NCBI GenBank assembly: GCA_029555965.1
Contig: JAKQHY010000035.1
Span: 1 to 64,000 of the forward strand
DNA length: 64,000 nucleotides
Direction of reading: 5' to 3'
Source: Chloroflexota bacterium
GTDB taxonomy: Bacteria > Chloroflexota > Anaerolineae > B4-G1 > SLSP01
Shown here: piece after piece, positions 9,089 through 18,562 of the stretch
How positions within the stretch are numbered: position 1 is the stretch's first letter
Layout: each line of letters starts with the position of its first letter
The notes under the pieces: generated by a model
Seen by the model: only the letters and a program-made list of their open reading frames with translations
Databases searched by the model: none
Told to the model about the DNA's origin: nothing
Position numbers and translations under genes: made by a program

Positions 9089-10069
9089 ATGTTTGATTTC
9101 ACCCTCACAGAAGAAAGTTCTGCCACCGCGCCTAGCGGCGGGCTGTACGATGTCATCATTATCGGCGGCGGCCCGGCCGGGATGACTACCGCAATTTATG
9201 CGTCGCGGGACGGGATGAAGGTGCTGGTATTGGAACGCGAGAGCACCGGCGGGCTGGCCGCCACCACCGAGAGGATCGAGAACTACCCCGGCTTCCCGGA
9301 TGGCGTCAGCGGGATGGAGTTGATGGAGCGTTTCCGCAAGCAAGCGGAGCGGTTTGGCAGCGAGATTGTCGAATTTGATGAGGTAGCCAGCGTGGAGCCG
9401 GTGGAAAAAGGTCTGATCAAAGTTCACACCGCCGAAGGCCACGTCTATGAGGGCAAAACCGTTGTGGTAAGCACCGGCAGCCGGCCCAAGAAGCTCGGCA
9501 TCCCCGGCGAGGACGAGTTCTACGGGCGCGGCGTGTCGTACTGCGCGACCTGCGACGGACCGTTCTTCAAGAATAAAAACGTGGTCATCGTCGGGGCGGG
9601 CAACTCCGGTCTCCAAGAAGGGCTGCAAGTCCTGGAATACGCCAAGAGCGTGACGTTCATCGAGTTCCTGCCGTACACGCGCGCGGAGCAGATTTTGCAG
9701 GATCGGGTCAAGGCCAGCCCCAAGACCACGCTGCTGTTCAATCATCGCGTGGCCGCCATCCAGGGCCAACAGACCGTCACCGGCGTTGTTGCAGTGGATC
9801 GGGAAAGCGGCGAAGAAAAGCTCATTCCGACCGACGGCGTCTTCATCTACGTGGGGTATTCGCCCATCAGCCAGTTTGTGACCGATCTGGTGGAGACGAA
9901 CCGGTGGGGTTACATCGTCAGCGACGCGCGGATGCGCACGAAGACGCTGGGGCTGTACGCCGTCGGCGACGTGCGCGCGGACAATCCGGCGCAGCTCACC
10001 GTGTCGGTGGGCAACGGGACGATTGCGGCGCTGGATATTCGGGATTTCATCCGAGAACTCAATAGTTAG
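9089..10069 (+). CDS. trxB: Thioredoxin-reductase-like flavoprotein
   Basis: 'IIIGGGPAGMTTAIYASRDG', 'IENYPGFPDG', CATC redox motif, 'YAVGDVRADNPAQ'. Confidence 0.88.
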   Translation: MFDFTLTEESSATAPSGGLYDVIIIGGGPAGMTTAIYASRDGMKVLVLERESTGGLAATTERIENYPGFPDGVSGMELMERFRKQAERFGSEIVEFDEVASVEPVEKGLIKVHTAEGHVYEGKTVVVSTGSRPKKLGIPGEDEFYGRGVSYCATCDGPFFKNKNVVIVGAGNSGLQEGLQVLEYAKSVTFIEFLPYTRAEQILQDRVKASPKTTLLFNHRVAAIQGQQTVTGVVAVDRESGEEKLIPTDGVFIYVGYSPISQFVTDLVETNRWGYIVSDARMRTKTLGLYAVGDVRADNPAQLTVSVGNGTIAALDIRDFIRELNS

Positions 10070-10077
10070 GCCAATGG

Positions 10078-10134
10078 CTCAACGGATTGAACGGATTCAA
10101 CGGAAAATCCGTTGAATCCGTTCAATCCGTTGAG
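10078..10134. repeat. Perfect 27-bp-stem intergenic hairpin with AAA loop
   Basis: CTCAACGGATTGAACGGATTCAACGGA-AAA-TCCGTTGAATCCGTTCAATCCGTTGAG. Confidence 0.95.
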
Positions 10135-10157
10135 GTTATTTTCAAACAGGGGGAATT

Positions 10158-10388
10158 ATGCAGCCAAATCTCAGTGATCGAGAGAAATTGTTGCGCACCA
10201 TTTTCGGTGTGTATTTGATGTTGTTGGGATTTCTTTTCATCCAAGGCGTCGCGGGTATCCTGTTGGGCATTGTGGGGTTGGCACTGCTGGCGACGGGCGC
10301 GCTGGGCTGGTGCCCGCTCTACGTCTGGCTGAAACGCTCCACCGCTCCGGCCATGTCGGAAGAACCGGCCGGTGAGGATAAGGCATGA
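10158..10388 (+). CDS. DUF2892-like small membrane protein
   Basis: 'REKLLRTIFGVYLMLLGFLFIQGVAGILLGIVGLALLATGALGWCPLY'. Confidence 0.75.
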   Translation: MQPNLSDREKLLRTIFGVYLMLLGFLFIQGVAGILLGIVGLALLATGALGWCPLYVWLKRSTAPAMSEEPAGEDKA

Positions 10389-10726
10389 TGTTGCTCAAGG
10401 ACATCGCCCAAAGTCAGGCGCAATCCACCGCGCCGGGGATCGGCATCCACTGGCTCATCACCCGCAAGGAAGGCGCGCCCAACTTCACGATGCGCGTCAT
10501 CGAGATCGCGCCGGGCGTGGTGTTTGCACCCCACCAGCATCCCTACGAGCACGAGATTTACGTGTTGGAAGGGCGGGGCGTCGTCACCAATCCGGCGGGC
10601 GATGTGGGGGCTATGCAGCCGGGCGTCTATCTGCTGGTGCCGCCGGACGAGCCGCACGGCTATCGGAACACCGGCGAGCAGACGTTAAAGTTCATCTGCG
10701 TTATTCCCAATCCGCAGGAGGCATGA
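10385..10726 (+). CDS. Cupin domain protein
   Basis: 'APHQHPYEHEIYVLEGRGVV...LVPPDEPHGYRNTGEQTLKFICVIP'; ATGA overlap with preceding gene. Confidence 0.9.
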   Translation: MMLLKDIAQSQAQSTAPGIGIHWLITRKEGAPNFTMRVIEIAPGVVFAPHQHPYEHEIYVLEGRGVVTNPAGDVGAMQPGVYLLVPPDEPHGYRNTGEQTLKFICVIPNPQEA

Positions 10727-10727
10727 G

Positions 10728-11192
10728 ATGGCAAACGTTCAAGTGAGCTGGATCGGGCCGGGATTGCGGATGATCGGCGACGTGGAAAACGGCCCGGCGA
10801 TTATCCTGGATTCCAACCACCCGGAGTACGGCAGTCACACCGGGCCTTCGCCGATGGAACTCATTCTGTTGGGGTTGGCGGGCTGCACGGCCATGGATGT
10901 CATCACCATTATGGAAAAGAAGCGGCAACCGTTGACCAATTTGCAGGTCAAGGTGGCGGCGGAACGCGCCGAGACGCATCCGATGGTGTACACCCAGATC
11001 CACCTGGAATACATTGCCTATGGCAGCGGGGTGGACGAAGCCGCGCTGGCGCGCGCGATCAAGTTGTCAGAGGAAAAGTACTGCTCGGTCAACGCGATGT
11101 TGAGCAAAACGGCGGAGATCACCACGTCCTATCGCCTTGTCGCAGCGCCCAATCCGGGGAAGCCCGGCGCCATAGCGCCCAGCAGCGACTAA
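10728..11192 (+). CDS. OsmC family protein
   Basis: 'GPSPMELILLGLAGCTAMDVITIMEKKRQPLTNLQVKVAAERAETHP...EEKYCSVNAML'. Confidence 0.92.
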   Translation: MANVQVSWIGPGLRMIGDVENGPAIILDSNHPEYGSHTGPSPMELILLGLAGCTAMDVITIMEKKRQPLTNLQVKVAAERAETHPMVYTQIHLEYIAYGSGVDEAALARAIKLSEEKYCSVNAMLSKTAEITTSYRLVAAPNPGKPGAIAPSSD

Positions 11193-11206
11193 CCTAATAA
11201 AAACAG

Positions 11207-11241
11207 AGAGAGGCAACCCGAAGGTTGCCTCTCTTGCTTTT
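11207..11241. terminator. Convergent rho-independent terminator
   Basis: AGAGAGGCAACC-CGAA-GGTTGCCTCTCT then TGCTTTT; A-rich on the opposite side. Confidence 0.85.
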
Positions 11242-11251
11242 CCAGGCAAAG

Positions 11252-11560
11252 CTACAGTTGGAACGCGCCGCGCGCTCTGACGATCTTCTGGTGATACCCT
11301 TTGGTGTAAAGCAGCAGGCGGCGCTTGGCCTCTTCCCATTGCAGAGATGTAAGGAACAACTCCATGGTTTGAAAATCATCTCCCACGATGCCAATGCTCA
11401 CCTGCGGCCAATCGCCATATACGGTGTACCAGGCCTCAGTCAAGCGCAGTCCCGCCTGCTGCAATATCGCCGGGAATTCCTGCGTGACAAAAGAGAAGTA
11501 GTCCTCTTCCTGACCCGACTTAATATCCCAAGTCAACAACAGTTTGACCGGTGCGCGCAC
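11252..11560 (-). CDS. Conserved hypothetical protein (dimeric alpha-beta barrel-like)
   Basis: 102-aa intact ORF 'MRAPVKLLLTWDIKSGQEEDYFSFVTQEFPAILQQAGL'; clean boundary with the terminator. Confidence 0.6.
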   Translation of the reverse strand: MRAPVKLLLTWDIKSGQEEDYFSFVTQEFPAILQQAGLRLTEAWYTVYGDWPQVSIGIVGDDFQTMELFLTSLQWEEAKRRLLLYTKGYHQKIVRARGAFQL

Positions 11561-11726
11561 GGTTCACTCCATAAAAAAGGTGATGAGAAATGGATAACGG
11601 GAAACCGGCCATTGGCAAGAGGAATGAGGGGCTGCGACGGCTTCTTGATTGCCAATTTTAGGCTTCGGATTTCCACGCTCTCACCCTCAGTCTATCACAA
11701 GGCGGGATTTTTAGCAATTTCTGTCC

Positions 11727-11757
11727 AAAACAAAGGGCCGGAGATAAACTCCGGCCC
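11727..11757 (-). terminator. Rho-independent terminator of the giant DUF11 gene
   Basis: GGGCCGGAG-loop-CTCCGGCCC followed on the minus strand by TTTGTTTTG. Confidence 0.8.
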
Positions 11758-11782
11758 TGAGTATGCTCAAGCCTGGCCCTGA

Positions 11783-14700
11783 CTACTGCGTATTCCGCAG
11801 CACCAGCGGTAGGTAGATATAATGACCGCCTGACGTAATCGTGAAGGTTGCCGACACGATTGCCGAGGCATGGAGTGGATCGTCGCTGGTGATCTGCAAG
11901 TTGGCCGTGTAGGTATTGGCAGTCAAACCGGCCGGGTCAAAACTGACGATCACGTTCGCCTGACCTGACGGCGCAGTGGTCTGTGGGTCGCTGACGGAAA
12001 CTGCCAACCAGTCCGCCGTGCTGCTGATACTCCAGTGCAGGTCGGCCACAGCGGCTGTGTTCTGAATGGTCAAGGAGCGCGTCAACACAGCGGTTGAACC
12101 CTCCGCGGCTTCCGCTGCAAGGCTGGTCGGCGCCCAGGCCAACGTGGGCGCGAGGATATTCAGCGTCACATCCACCACCACCGGCGCGTCATTCCCCGTG
12201 ATCACCAGGGTCGTCGTGTACGTCGAACCCGGCATCAGGCCAGCAGCGTCGAAAGCCAGCTCGACGCGATCCTGCTCCCCTGGCATAAGAGTGCCTGAAG
12301 CCTGGGGCAACAACAACATCATCGTGCCCGGTATCAGGGTTGGCGTCAACCATGCGCGCTCCGGCGATTCGGCCAGGTCCCAGTTCAGGATGTCTGTGGC
12401 TCCCGCGCCGTTGGAGATGGTCAATGTCCGCGTAGTGTAGCCGTCGGCGAGCAGTTCCACGGTCACAGCCATGGCCGACACCTGGAGATCAGGCTCGCCG
12501 GTGACGGTGATGGGGTACGTTTCGACCACAGAGCCGAGTTGATTCGTGGCGGTCATGATCACCATGTAGGTGCCGCTCATCTGATAGGTCGTGTTGACCA
12601 GCCCAGAGCTTGGCAGCGTCCCACTGGCAGAAGCGCCATTCCCAAGGGTGATGACGAAGTTGATCGGGGCGGAACCCTCAGCGCCCAGATTGAAATAGAC
12701 CTGCTTGGGCGCAACATAAGGCGGAACACCACTTTGAATGGTCGGTTCCAACACCAGGTTGTGGGGAGCCGTGCCGCCCACAAACACTACATTGCTCGCT
12801 TCCGAGGGCGTCTGATCGCTCCATCCCCAGGCAACATTCGAGAACGTCGCCCCCTGGGGCAAGGCGCCCAAGCGCGCTACAATCTGGAGGGTATGCGTCG
12901 CTACATGCTGATCAATCGGACCTACGGTACAGGTCAAGGTTCCCCCGGTGAGCGTCGCCGGGATACTGCCCTCGCTATGCACGCAACCGGGCGCGCTCTG
13001 GACGGTGAGATAGTTGTCAAGGGTATCGGTGAGGACCACATGCGTCAGAGTACCCCCACCGATATTTTCCAAGACAAGTGTATAGGTAATCAGCGCATTG
13101 GCCGCAAGCGACGGCGCGGAAACCGATTTCACCAAACGCAGGTCGTGATCATTGATGGTCACATCCACCGGGTAGAAGTATTCCGTCTCGTCATCCGGCT
13201 GCGCGTCGTTGAGGCGGCGGGAGCTGATTTCCAGGTCGCCGGCGTCAAAGACGACCCACTGACCCGGCTCGTCTTTGGCTCGCACGGTCAAATGGACCAC
13301 GCCGCCGCGCCCAGCTCTCAGATCGCCAATCTCCCAGGTAACGATGCCGCCCGCTTCTGCACCTTCAGGCGCGCTGACAAAACTTACCACATTGGTAGGC
13401 AGATGAACCTTGAAGACCACATCATTTGCCGTAGCCGTGCCCCGGTTCTGGTAAGCTAATTCATACGTGATGAGATCGTCCGGCGCAACGTTGTTGTATT
13501 CAGGATGCGCCACCACCAACGTCTGCGTCAGGCTCAGGCGCGGGCGCGAAATCACCAATGGCACATCCACGGTGCCAGGGCGATAGGGAACGGTTCCATC
13601 CCCATCACTGCCCGTGGTATTGACGATCACGGTATTCTCAGTACCGGCCACGGTTCCCCAAACTTGCACGCTGCCACTGCCGTCGATCGCGAAGGACATA
13701 CACTTCCAGTAGACATCAGTGCCGCCGGAGGCGCCTGGTTGTGTGCCAAAAGTGGAGCCGGCCAAGCAGCCGCTGATGTCACTTTGTGTGTAGCCTTCCA
13801 AGACGATGCCAGAAGGCAGGCGATCTGTGATGACCGCATTCTGCACCGGCGCTTCCCCGGTGTTGGTGTAATAGATCGTGTAGGTCAAAACACGGCCGGG
13901 GAAAGCGATGACATCGCTGGGGAGTTTATAGGTCTCAATACTGCCCTTCCAGAGGTCATGCTTAAAGGTGGGGACTTCATGGATCTGATCACAGGCAATA
14001 TCCAGGTAGTTCTCGTAATGGTCAGCGTTGACATCAACCCGCAAAGTCAATTCGCTGGGCGTGACTATCTCGCCCGGGGCAAGGGAGAAGGGATTGTTAA
14101 CCCAAGTCGCCGCAGCATTGCCCAGGTCGGTCCAATCGCTGCCCCCGGACAGGAAAGACAACTTGCTTCCTTCCCAGGTGTCCGTAATGACACAGCCGGT
14201 AGCTGTAAAGTTCCCCGTATTCTGCACAGTAAAGTTATAGAGCACCGGGTTGCCCGCATCGGGAGCCGTCGTGGAGGTACTTGTTTTCATCATGACCGCC
14301 TGCGGTCGTAACACATCCACCACCACACTGTCGGTCTTGGAGGTTGCGCCCTCACTTGCCAGTTCCACGAGGCTCTCCAGCTCAGCCACTGCGTAATTCA
14401 AGGGGGCCTTTACCCGCACGGTCACCTGAATCTGCCGCAGGGTGTTGGCCGGCGCCAGGCCCGTGAAAATGTGATCCGAGCCATCCGACTGCGTCGCGTC
14501 CCCCGTAACCGAGACAAACGTAAGGTTGGGATCGTAATCAAAAGTCAGCGTGATGGGGCGATTGGTCGGGCCAACATTGGTATAGACCACCGTGTAGACA
14601 AACTGGTCGCTGGCATACGTAGACTCCGGCCCGCTGACCTCTACCATCAAGTTAGCCACATCCAAGGGAGTCACCACCACCTGCTCGCGTGCAGGCGCAG

Positions 14701-17404
14701 TAGTTTCGAGACTATCCCACAGCATTTGGTTGGTCAGCGTGATCACGCCATCGGGCAGCGGATCCTGTACTTGCAAGGTCAATAAGATTTGCCCACTGGT
14801 GTTCGCTACACTGCCGATATCCCACATCAACTGGTGGTTGTCGGTGTCTACCATGTCCGGGGCGGGCGTCGCGCCGCGATAGGTCAAGTAGGTATCGTAA
14901 GTATCCGTGATGACCACACCCGTGTAATCGTTGATGCCGCTGCTGTCTGTATAAGCTAACGTATAGGTGATGTAATCGCCGGGTTCAACGACCAATTGCC
15001 AGGGCGTATTGGTCGCTTCCAGGCCCAAGATTCGCATACATTGCGCGCCGCAGTTGACCGGATCGGGAATTCCGTCCGGAACCAGGCTGTAGTGACGCTC
15101 GCCCTCAACCTCGCCAGATTTCGTGGTGTAGTCGGCGATCGTAGCATGGTTCGTCACGTACCCAGGGACCACGGCATCCGTCACGTCTGCGCGATAATCC
15201 AAGCTATAGGCGGCGCCTTTCGGCACCCCATAGAGCGTCCAGCAAATTGTCCCGCCACTCCCCAGCGCCGGGGGCGTGTAAGCAGGACAGGTCGCCGCCG
15301 GGGCGCACCCATTATCCTGACCAAAGACCAGACCCTTGGGCAAGGTATCACATACCTTTAACTCATGCGCCCGAATCGCTGTGGCGGCATTCCCGGCGCC
15401 GTTGTTGGTGAACGAGATCCGCAAGTTAACCGTTCCGCCGACCTCGCGCGGAATGTTCCCATCCGTGCGGGTGGTGGCGAAATTATCGGCCATAAACGGC
15501 TGAATGACATTGAAGTTAGCGTTGTCAACTTTGTTGGACACAGTGTAAGACGAACCCGCCGGCGCAGTCCAGCGCACGATGACGCCGGTATTGGCAATCG
15601 CGGTTGCAACCGCAGCCTTCATGTTCGCCGCGGTTTCATGAACCGCCTTATCCCGGAAATCCCAACCGGTGTTGAGCGTGACAAACGTTGCCGTTACCCA
15701 ACGAGGCGTTGGACTCTGCGCCAGAGTCGCCAGGCTCCACCCCAGACTCTCGTGATATTCACCAGAGGTTGCCGGCCCTTCCGCTACCCGTTGGTCAACC
15801 AGGGTGCCGCCTACTACCGCCAACGTGCCCGGCATGTAACGGAAGCCCAGCGGCAAGGTATCGGTAAGTATCGGGGATTGTAGCGTCGTGTTGGCGCCCT
15901 GCTTGAGCACCACAGTGTACGTGACGCGGTCGCCCATCGTCACATTGGTGCCAGGGGACGCGGTCTTGACCAGGGCCACTCCAGGACGTAAGACGCCGTC
16001 AAGACGGTACCCCAGGTAACGCCCTTCACCGATCACGTCACCGGCGAATGTATCATAGCGCATCGCCGCGGTGTAGGTAAATTCACGACCAATGGTAAAT
16101 GAGCCAGCCAGAGTGGCCGTCACGACCGCCTGCCATGATTGGTTGGCAGCCAGGGCATTGGGCAAATTCCACACAACGTACGTCACTCCCCCAGGGCCGG
16201 CAGAGACTGCGCCAGCGCCGGTGTTCTGCCCAGACGAGGTCTGATGAGTGAGACCTGGCCCCAACGTGGCCGTGAAAACCCCATCATAGGCGACGGGCCG
16301 ATTGCCATTGGCGCTGTTGAAGATCAAGCGCACCTGTCCGTTTCCTTCGCCAATACCGTTGGCATCGAGATACACCGGGTTGCCAAAGGAGAAGGTTACC
16401 TCTGGGCGCACCAACTCGATTTGCGAAGCGGGCGTCACATCCGAAAGGAAATGGTAGGCCGGCGCACAAACCGTCTCGTTACACCAACGCAGAATGGCCT
16501 GCGCTATTTGATCAGTCCCATGCGTGAGATCGTCGCCAGTCACCGGACGACGCTGCGATTGCCGGGCATAAATGGTGATCGCCACCGTCTCGGTAATGGC
16601 CGAAGCGTCCCGATCACCGAGATTGGGGAAGGTCACCAACACCCCCTCATAGTTGCCGGTAGGGATGGCCGTGTCATACCCTCGCAGTGTGGCAGCAGTG
16701 CCGGTGTACACATTGGCCCAGGCAGGCTCCGAAGCATAGGGCGACAGACCTAAACGCAGCACGACCTTGGGCGTCACGGTATAAACTGCCATCCCCTGGG
16801 GGATGGGGTAGTTCACAGTCACCGTGACCAGCTCGCCCGCGACAGCCGCCTGGATGGGATTATTGGGCACCACCAGAGAAGTTGTCGTCTGTTTTGAGGC
16901 CGTGGTGTTGCGCACGTAATGGGTGCCGCTACGCGATGGCGTCGTGCTTGCCCCATCAAGGTCTAGCTGGGCGCTATAGGTCAGTTGATCATGCACCACG
17001 GTTCCCACGGCCAACTGCGCCGTCACGGTATAGTTGACATTGGAACCCGCAGAGAAATTGGTAAGCGCCCAGGTAACAATGTTACCATTCACAGCGTAGT
17101 TGGGAGTGGCCGAGACAAAGTCCATCTGCGTGGGCAAGGTGAAGGTCAAGACGCCATTTGCCGGGTCGCCCGTATTGCGGAAACGGATAGTATATTGTAC
17201 CAGGGTGTCCATAGCCACATCCCCGGTAGGAGCAACCTGAATAGCATCCATCGCCGGCGTGGGCGCCCAGAAGGGGGCCGCCCATCCCCCTCCGCTCCAC
17301 AACGCCAGGCCCATCAACGTGAAAGCCAACACGAAAACGAAGCTGATCCCTTTTAAGGGGACCGAGTGACCCAAAACACTCAAGGCATTTCTACGAGCTA
17401 ACAT
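11783..17404 (-). CDS. Giant secreted surface protein with multiple DUF11/conserved-repeat domains, BACON-like repeats and C-terminal YIYLPLVLRN tail
   Basis: N-terminal signal anchor; repeated 'ALVKTASPGTNVTMGDRVTYTVVLKQ...LTDTLPLGF' modules; ends HYIYLPLVLRNTQ. Confidence 0.9.
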   Translation of the reverse strand: MLARRNALSVLGHSVPLKGISFVFVLAFTLMGLALWSGGGWAAPFWAPTPAMDAIQVAPTGDVAMDTLVQYTIRFRNTGDPANGVLTFTLPTQMDFVSATPNYAVNGNIVTWALTNFSAGSNVNYTVTAQLAVGTVVHDQLTYSAQLDLDGASTTPSRSGTHYVRNTTASKQTTTSLVVPNNPIQAAVAGELVTVTVNYPIPQGMAVYTVTPKVVLRLGLSPYASEPAWANVYTGTAATLRGYDTAIPTGNYEGVLVTFPNLGDRDASAITETVAITIYARQSQRRPVTGDDLTHGTDQIAQAILRWCNETVCAPAYHFLSDVTPASQIELVRPEVTFSFGNPVYLDANGIGEGNGQVRLIFNSANGNRPVAYDGVFTATLGPGLTHQTSSGQNTGAGAVSAGPGGVTYVVWNLPNALAANQSWQAVVTATLAGSFTIGREFTYTAAMRYDTFAGDVIGEGRYLGYRLDGVLRPGVALVKTASPGTNVTMGDRVTYTVVLKQGANTTLQSPILTDTLPLGFRYMPGTLAVVGGTLVDQRVAEGPATSGEYHESLGWSLATLAQSPTPRWVTATFVTLNTGWDFRDKAVHETAANMKAAVATAIANTGVIVRWTAPAGSSYTVSNKVDNANFNVIQPFMADNFATTRTDGNIPREVGGTVNLRISFTNNGAGNAATAIRAHELKVCDTLPKGLVFGQDNGCAPAATCPAYTPPALGSGGTICWTLYGVPKGAAYSLDYRADVTDAVVPGYVTNHATIADYTTKSGEVEGERHYSLVPDGIPDPVNCGAQCMRILGLEATNTPWQLVVEPGDYITYTLAYTDSSGINDYTGVVITDTYDTYLTYRGATPAPDMVDTDNHQLMWDIGSVANTSGQILLTLQVQDPLPDGVITLTNQMLWDSLETTAPAREQVVVTPLDVANLMVEVSGPESTYASDQFVYTVVYTNVGPTNRPITLTFDYDPNLTFVSVTGDATQSDGSDHIFTGLAPANTLRQIQVTVRVKAPLNYAVAELESLVELASEGATSKTDSVVVDVLRPQAVMMKTSTSTTAPDAGNPVLYNFTVQNTGNFTATGCVITDTWEGSKLSFLSGGSDWTDLGNAAATWVNNPFSLAPGEIVTPSELTLRVDVNADHYENYLDIACDQIHEVPTFKHDLWKGSIETYKLPSDVIAFPGRVLTYTIYYTNTGEAPVQNAVITDRLPSGIVLEGYTQSDISGCLAGSTFGTQPGASGGTDVYWKCMSFAIDGSGSVQVWGTVAGTENTVIVNTTGSDGDGTVPYRPGTVDVPLVISRPRLSLTQTLVVAHPEYNNVAPDDLITYELAYQNRGTATANDVVFKVHLPTNVVSFVSAPEGAEAGGIVTWEIGDLRAGRGGVVHLTVRAKDEPGQWVVFDAGDLEISSRRLNDAQPDDETEYFYPVDVTINDHDLRLVKSVSAPSLAANALITYTLVLENIGGGTLTHVVLTDTLDNYLTVQSAPGCVHSEGSIPATLTGGTLTCTVGPIDQHVATHTLQIVARLGALPQGATFSNVAWGWSDQTPSEASNVVFVGGTAPHNLVLEPTIQSGVPPYVAPKQVYFNLGAEGSAPINFVITLGNGASASGTLPSSGLVNTTYQMSGTYMVIMTATNQLGSVVETYPITVTGEPDLQVSAMAVTVELLADGYTTRTLTISNGAGATDILNWDLAESPERAWLTPTLIPGTMMLLLPQASGTLMPGEQDRVELAFDAAGLMPGSTYTTTLVITGNDAPVVVDVTLNILAPTLAWAPTSLAAEAAEGSTAVLTRSLTIQNTAAVADLHWSISSTADWLAVSVSDPQTTAPSGQANVIVSFDPAGLTANTYTANLQITSDDPLHASAIVSATFTITSGGHYIYLPLVLRNTQ

Positions 17405-17512
17405 AGTATCCTCCTATTTGATATCGTTGGTGACTCCCTTGAAAATAGCCACAGAGATCACAGAGTTCACAGAGAAAACCCTTTGTGTCCTTCGTGTCCT
17501 TTGTGGTGAAAA

Positions 17513-17561
17513 TTTTCATCCAACCGCTGGTGAACCGCCGGTTAATGATGAATTCCTCTGA
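17513..17561. repeat. Direct repeat copy 1
   Basis: CCGCTGGTGAACCGCCGGTTAATGATGAATTCCTCTGA. Confidence 0.85.
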
Positions 17562-17568
17562 AAATAGC

Positions 17569-17628
17569 CTCAACGGATTGAACGGATTCAACGGAAAAAT
17601 ATCGTTAAATTCCGTTACATCCGTTGAG
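17569..17628. repeat. Degenerate copy of the CTCAACGGATTGAACGGATTCAACGGA hairpin
   Basis: Left arm identical to 10078-10104; right arm diverged (ATATCGTTAAATTCCGTTACATCCGTTGAG). Confidence 0.85.
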
Positions 17629-17634
17629 AAAGTT

Positions 17635-17682
17635 TTTTCATCCCACCGCTGGTGAACCGCCGGTTCATGATGAATTCTTCTG
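17635..17682. repeat. Direct repeat copy 2
   Basis: CCGCTGGTGAACCGCCGGTTCATGATGAATTCTTCTGA; near-identical to 17524-17561. Confidence 0.85.
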
Positions 17683-17706
17683 AGAGAAATTCCCGCCCCA
17701 TTCCAC

Positions 17707-18522
17707 TCACTGGTCCAACTGACCGAGAAGTTGTTGGGCTTCCTGCGCCCACACTTCAGGTGGATTGGTATCCAAAAAACGCTGGAGTGTCTCCCTAGCC
17801 TGAGCGTTTTGCCCGGCCACGGCATAGGCGCGCCCTAAAGCAAACAACGCCTCGCGCATATCAGGCGACTGCTCCAGGGCCTCCTCCAACAAGGCAATCG
17901 CTTCGTCCACCCGGTTTTGGAAGATGTGGATGTTCGCCAGGCCGACCAAAGCCTCCGGCTTATTGGGCGCAGACTGTAAAGCCAGCTCAAACTCGGATTG
18001 CGATTTAGCAAGGTAGTCCGCATCCGGTTGGAGCGCGCCCGCCGGGAATGCCAGCACCAGGTAGGTGGCGCCCAACTGATAGTGCGAGTCAGCATCCTGC
18101 GCATCAATGGCTAACGCCGCTTGAAATTCCGCCACCGCCGTGGTCAAATCCCCCAACTGATAAGCCAGAACACCGAGGTTGTGATGGACTGCCGCACCGC
18201 GTCCCGGGTCAAGGGCCAACGAACGGTTAAAGGATTCTCTGGCTTTGTCGTACTCTTGCAGGTTAAAACACGCCAACCCCAGCAAAAAATGGGCCTCAGC
18301 ATCCTTATCATTCTGCGCAACGAGCTGTTCCAATGTTGCCTTAGCCGCAACAAACTCACCAGCATCCAACTGTGCCTGAGCAGCCTCAATATCGCCCCCG
18401 ATCACACTCGCTTCGGGTGTGGGCGTTTTTGCCGACCGCTGCAACAGCCATGAACCTCCGGACACCAAGGCCCCTACAACCAACACAATCGCAACCACAC
18501 TCACCACAAGGCGTTTCTGCAT
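17707..18522 (-). CDS. Tetratricopeptide-repeat protein with N-terminal TM anchor
   Basis: 'AEAHFLLGLACFNLQEYDKARESFNRSLALDPGRGAAVHHNLGVLAYQLGDLTTAVAEFQAALAIDAQDADSHYQLG'. Confidence 0.88.
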   Translation of the reverse strand: MQKRLVVSVVAIVLVVGALVSGGSWLLQRSAKTPTPEASVIGGDIEAAQAQLDAGEFVAAKATLEQLVAQNDKDAEAHFLLGLACFNLQEYDKARESFNRSLALDPGRGAAVHHNLGVLAYQLGDLTTAVAEFQAALAIDAQDADSHYQLGATYLVLAFPAGALQPDADYLAKSQSEFELALQSAPNKPEALVGLANIHIFQNRVDEAIALLEEALEQSPDMREALFALGRAYAVAGQNAQARETLQRFLDTNPPEVWAQEAQQLLGQLDQ

Positions 18523-18562
18523 AGACCCTCCTCTGTTTTATTCGTAAGATTATTTATGAAAC

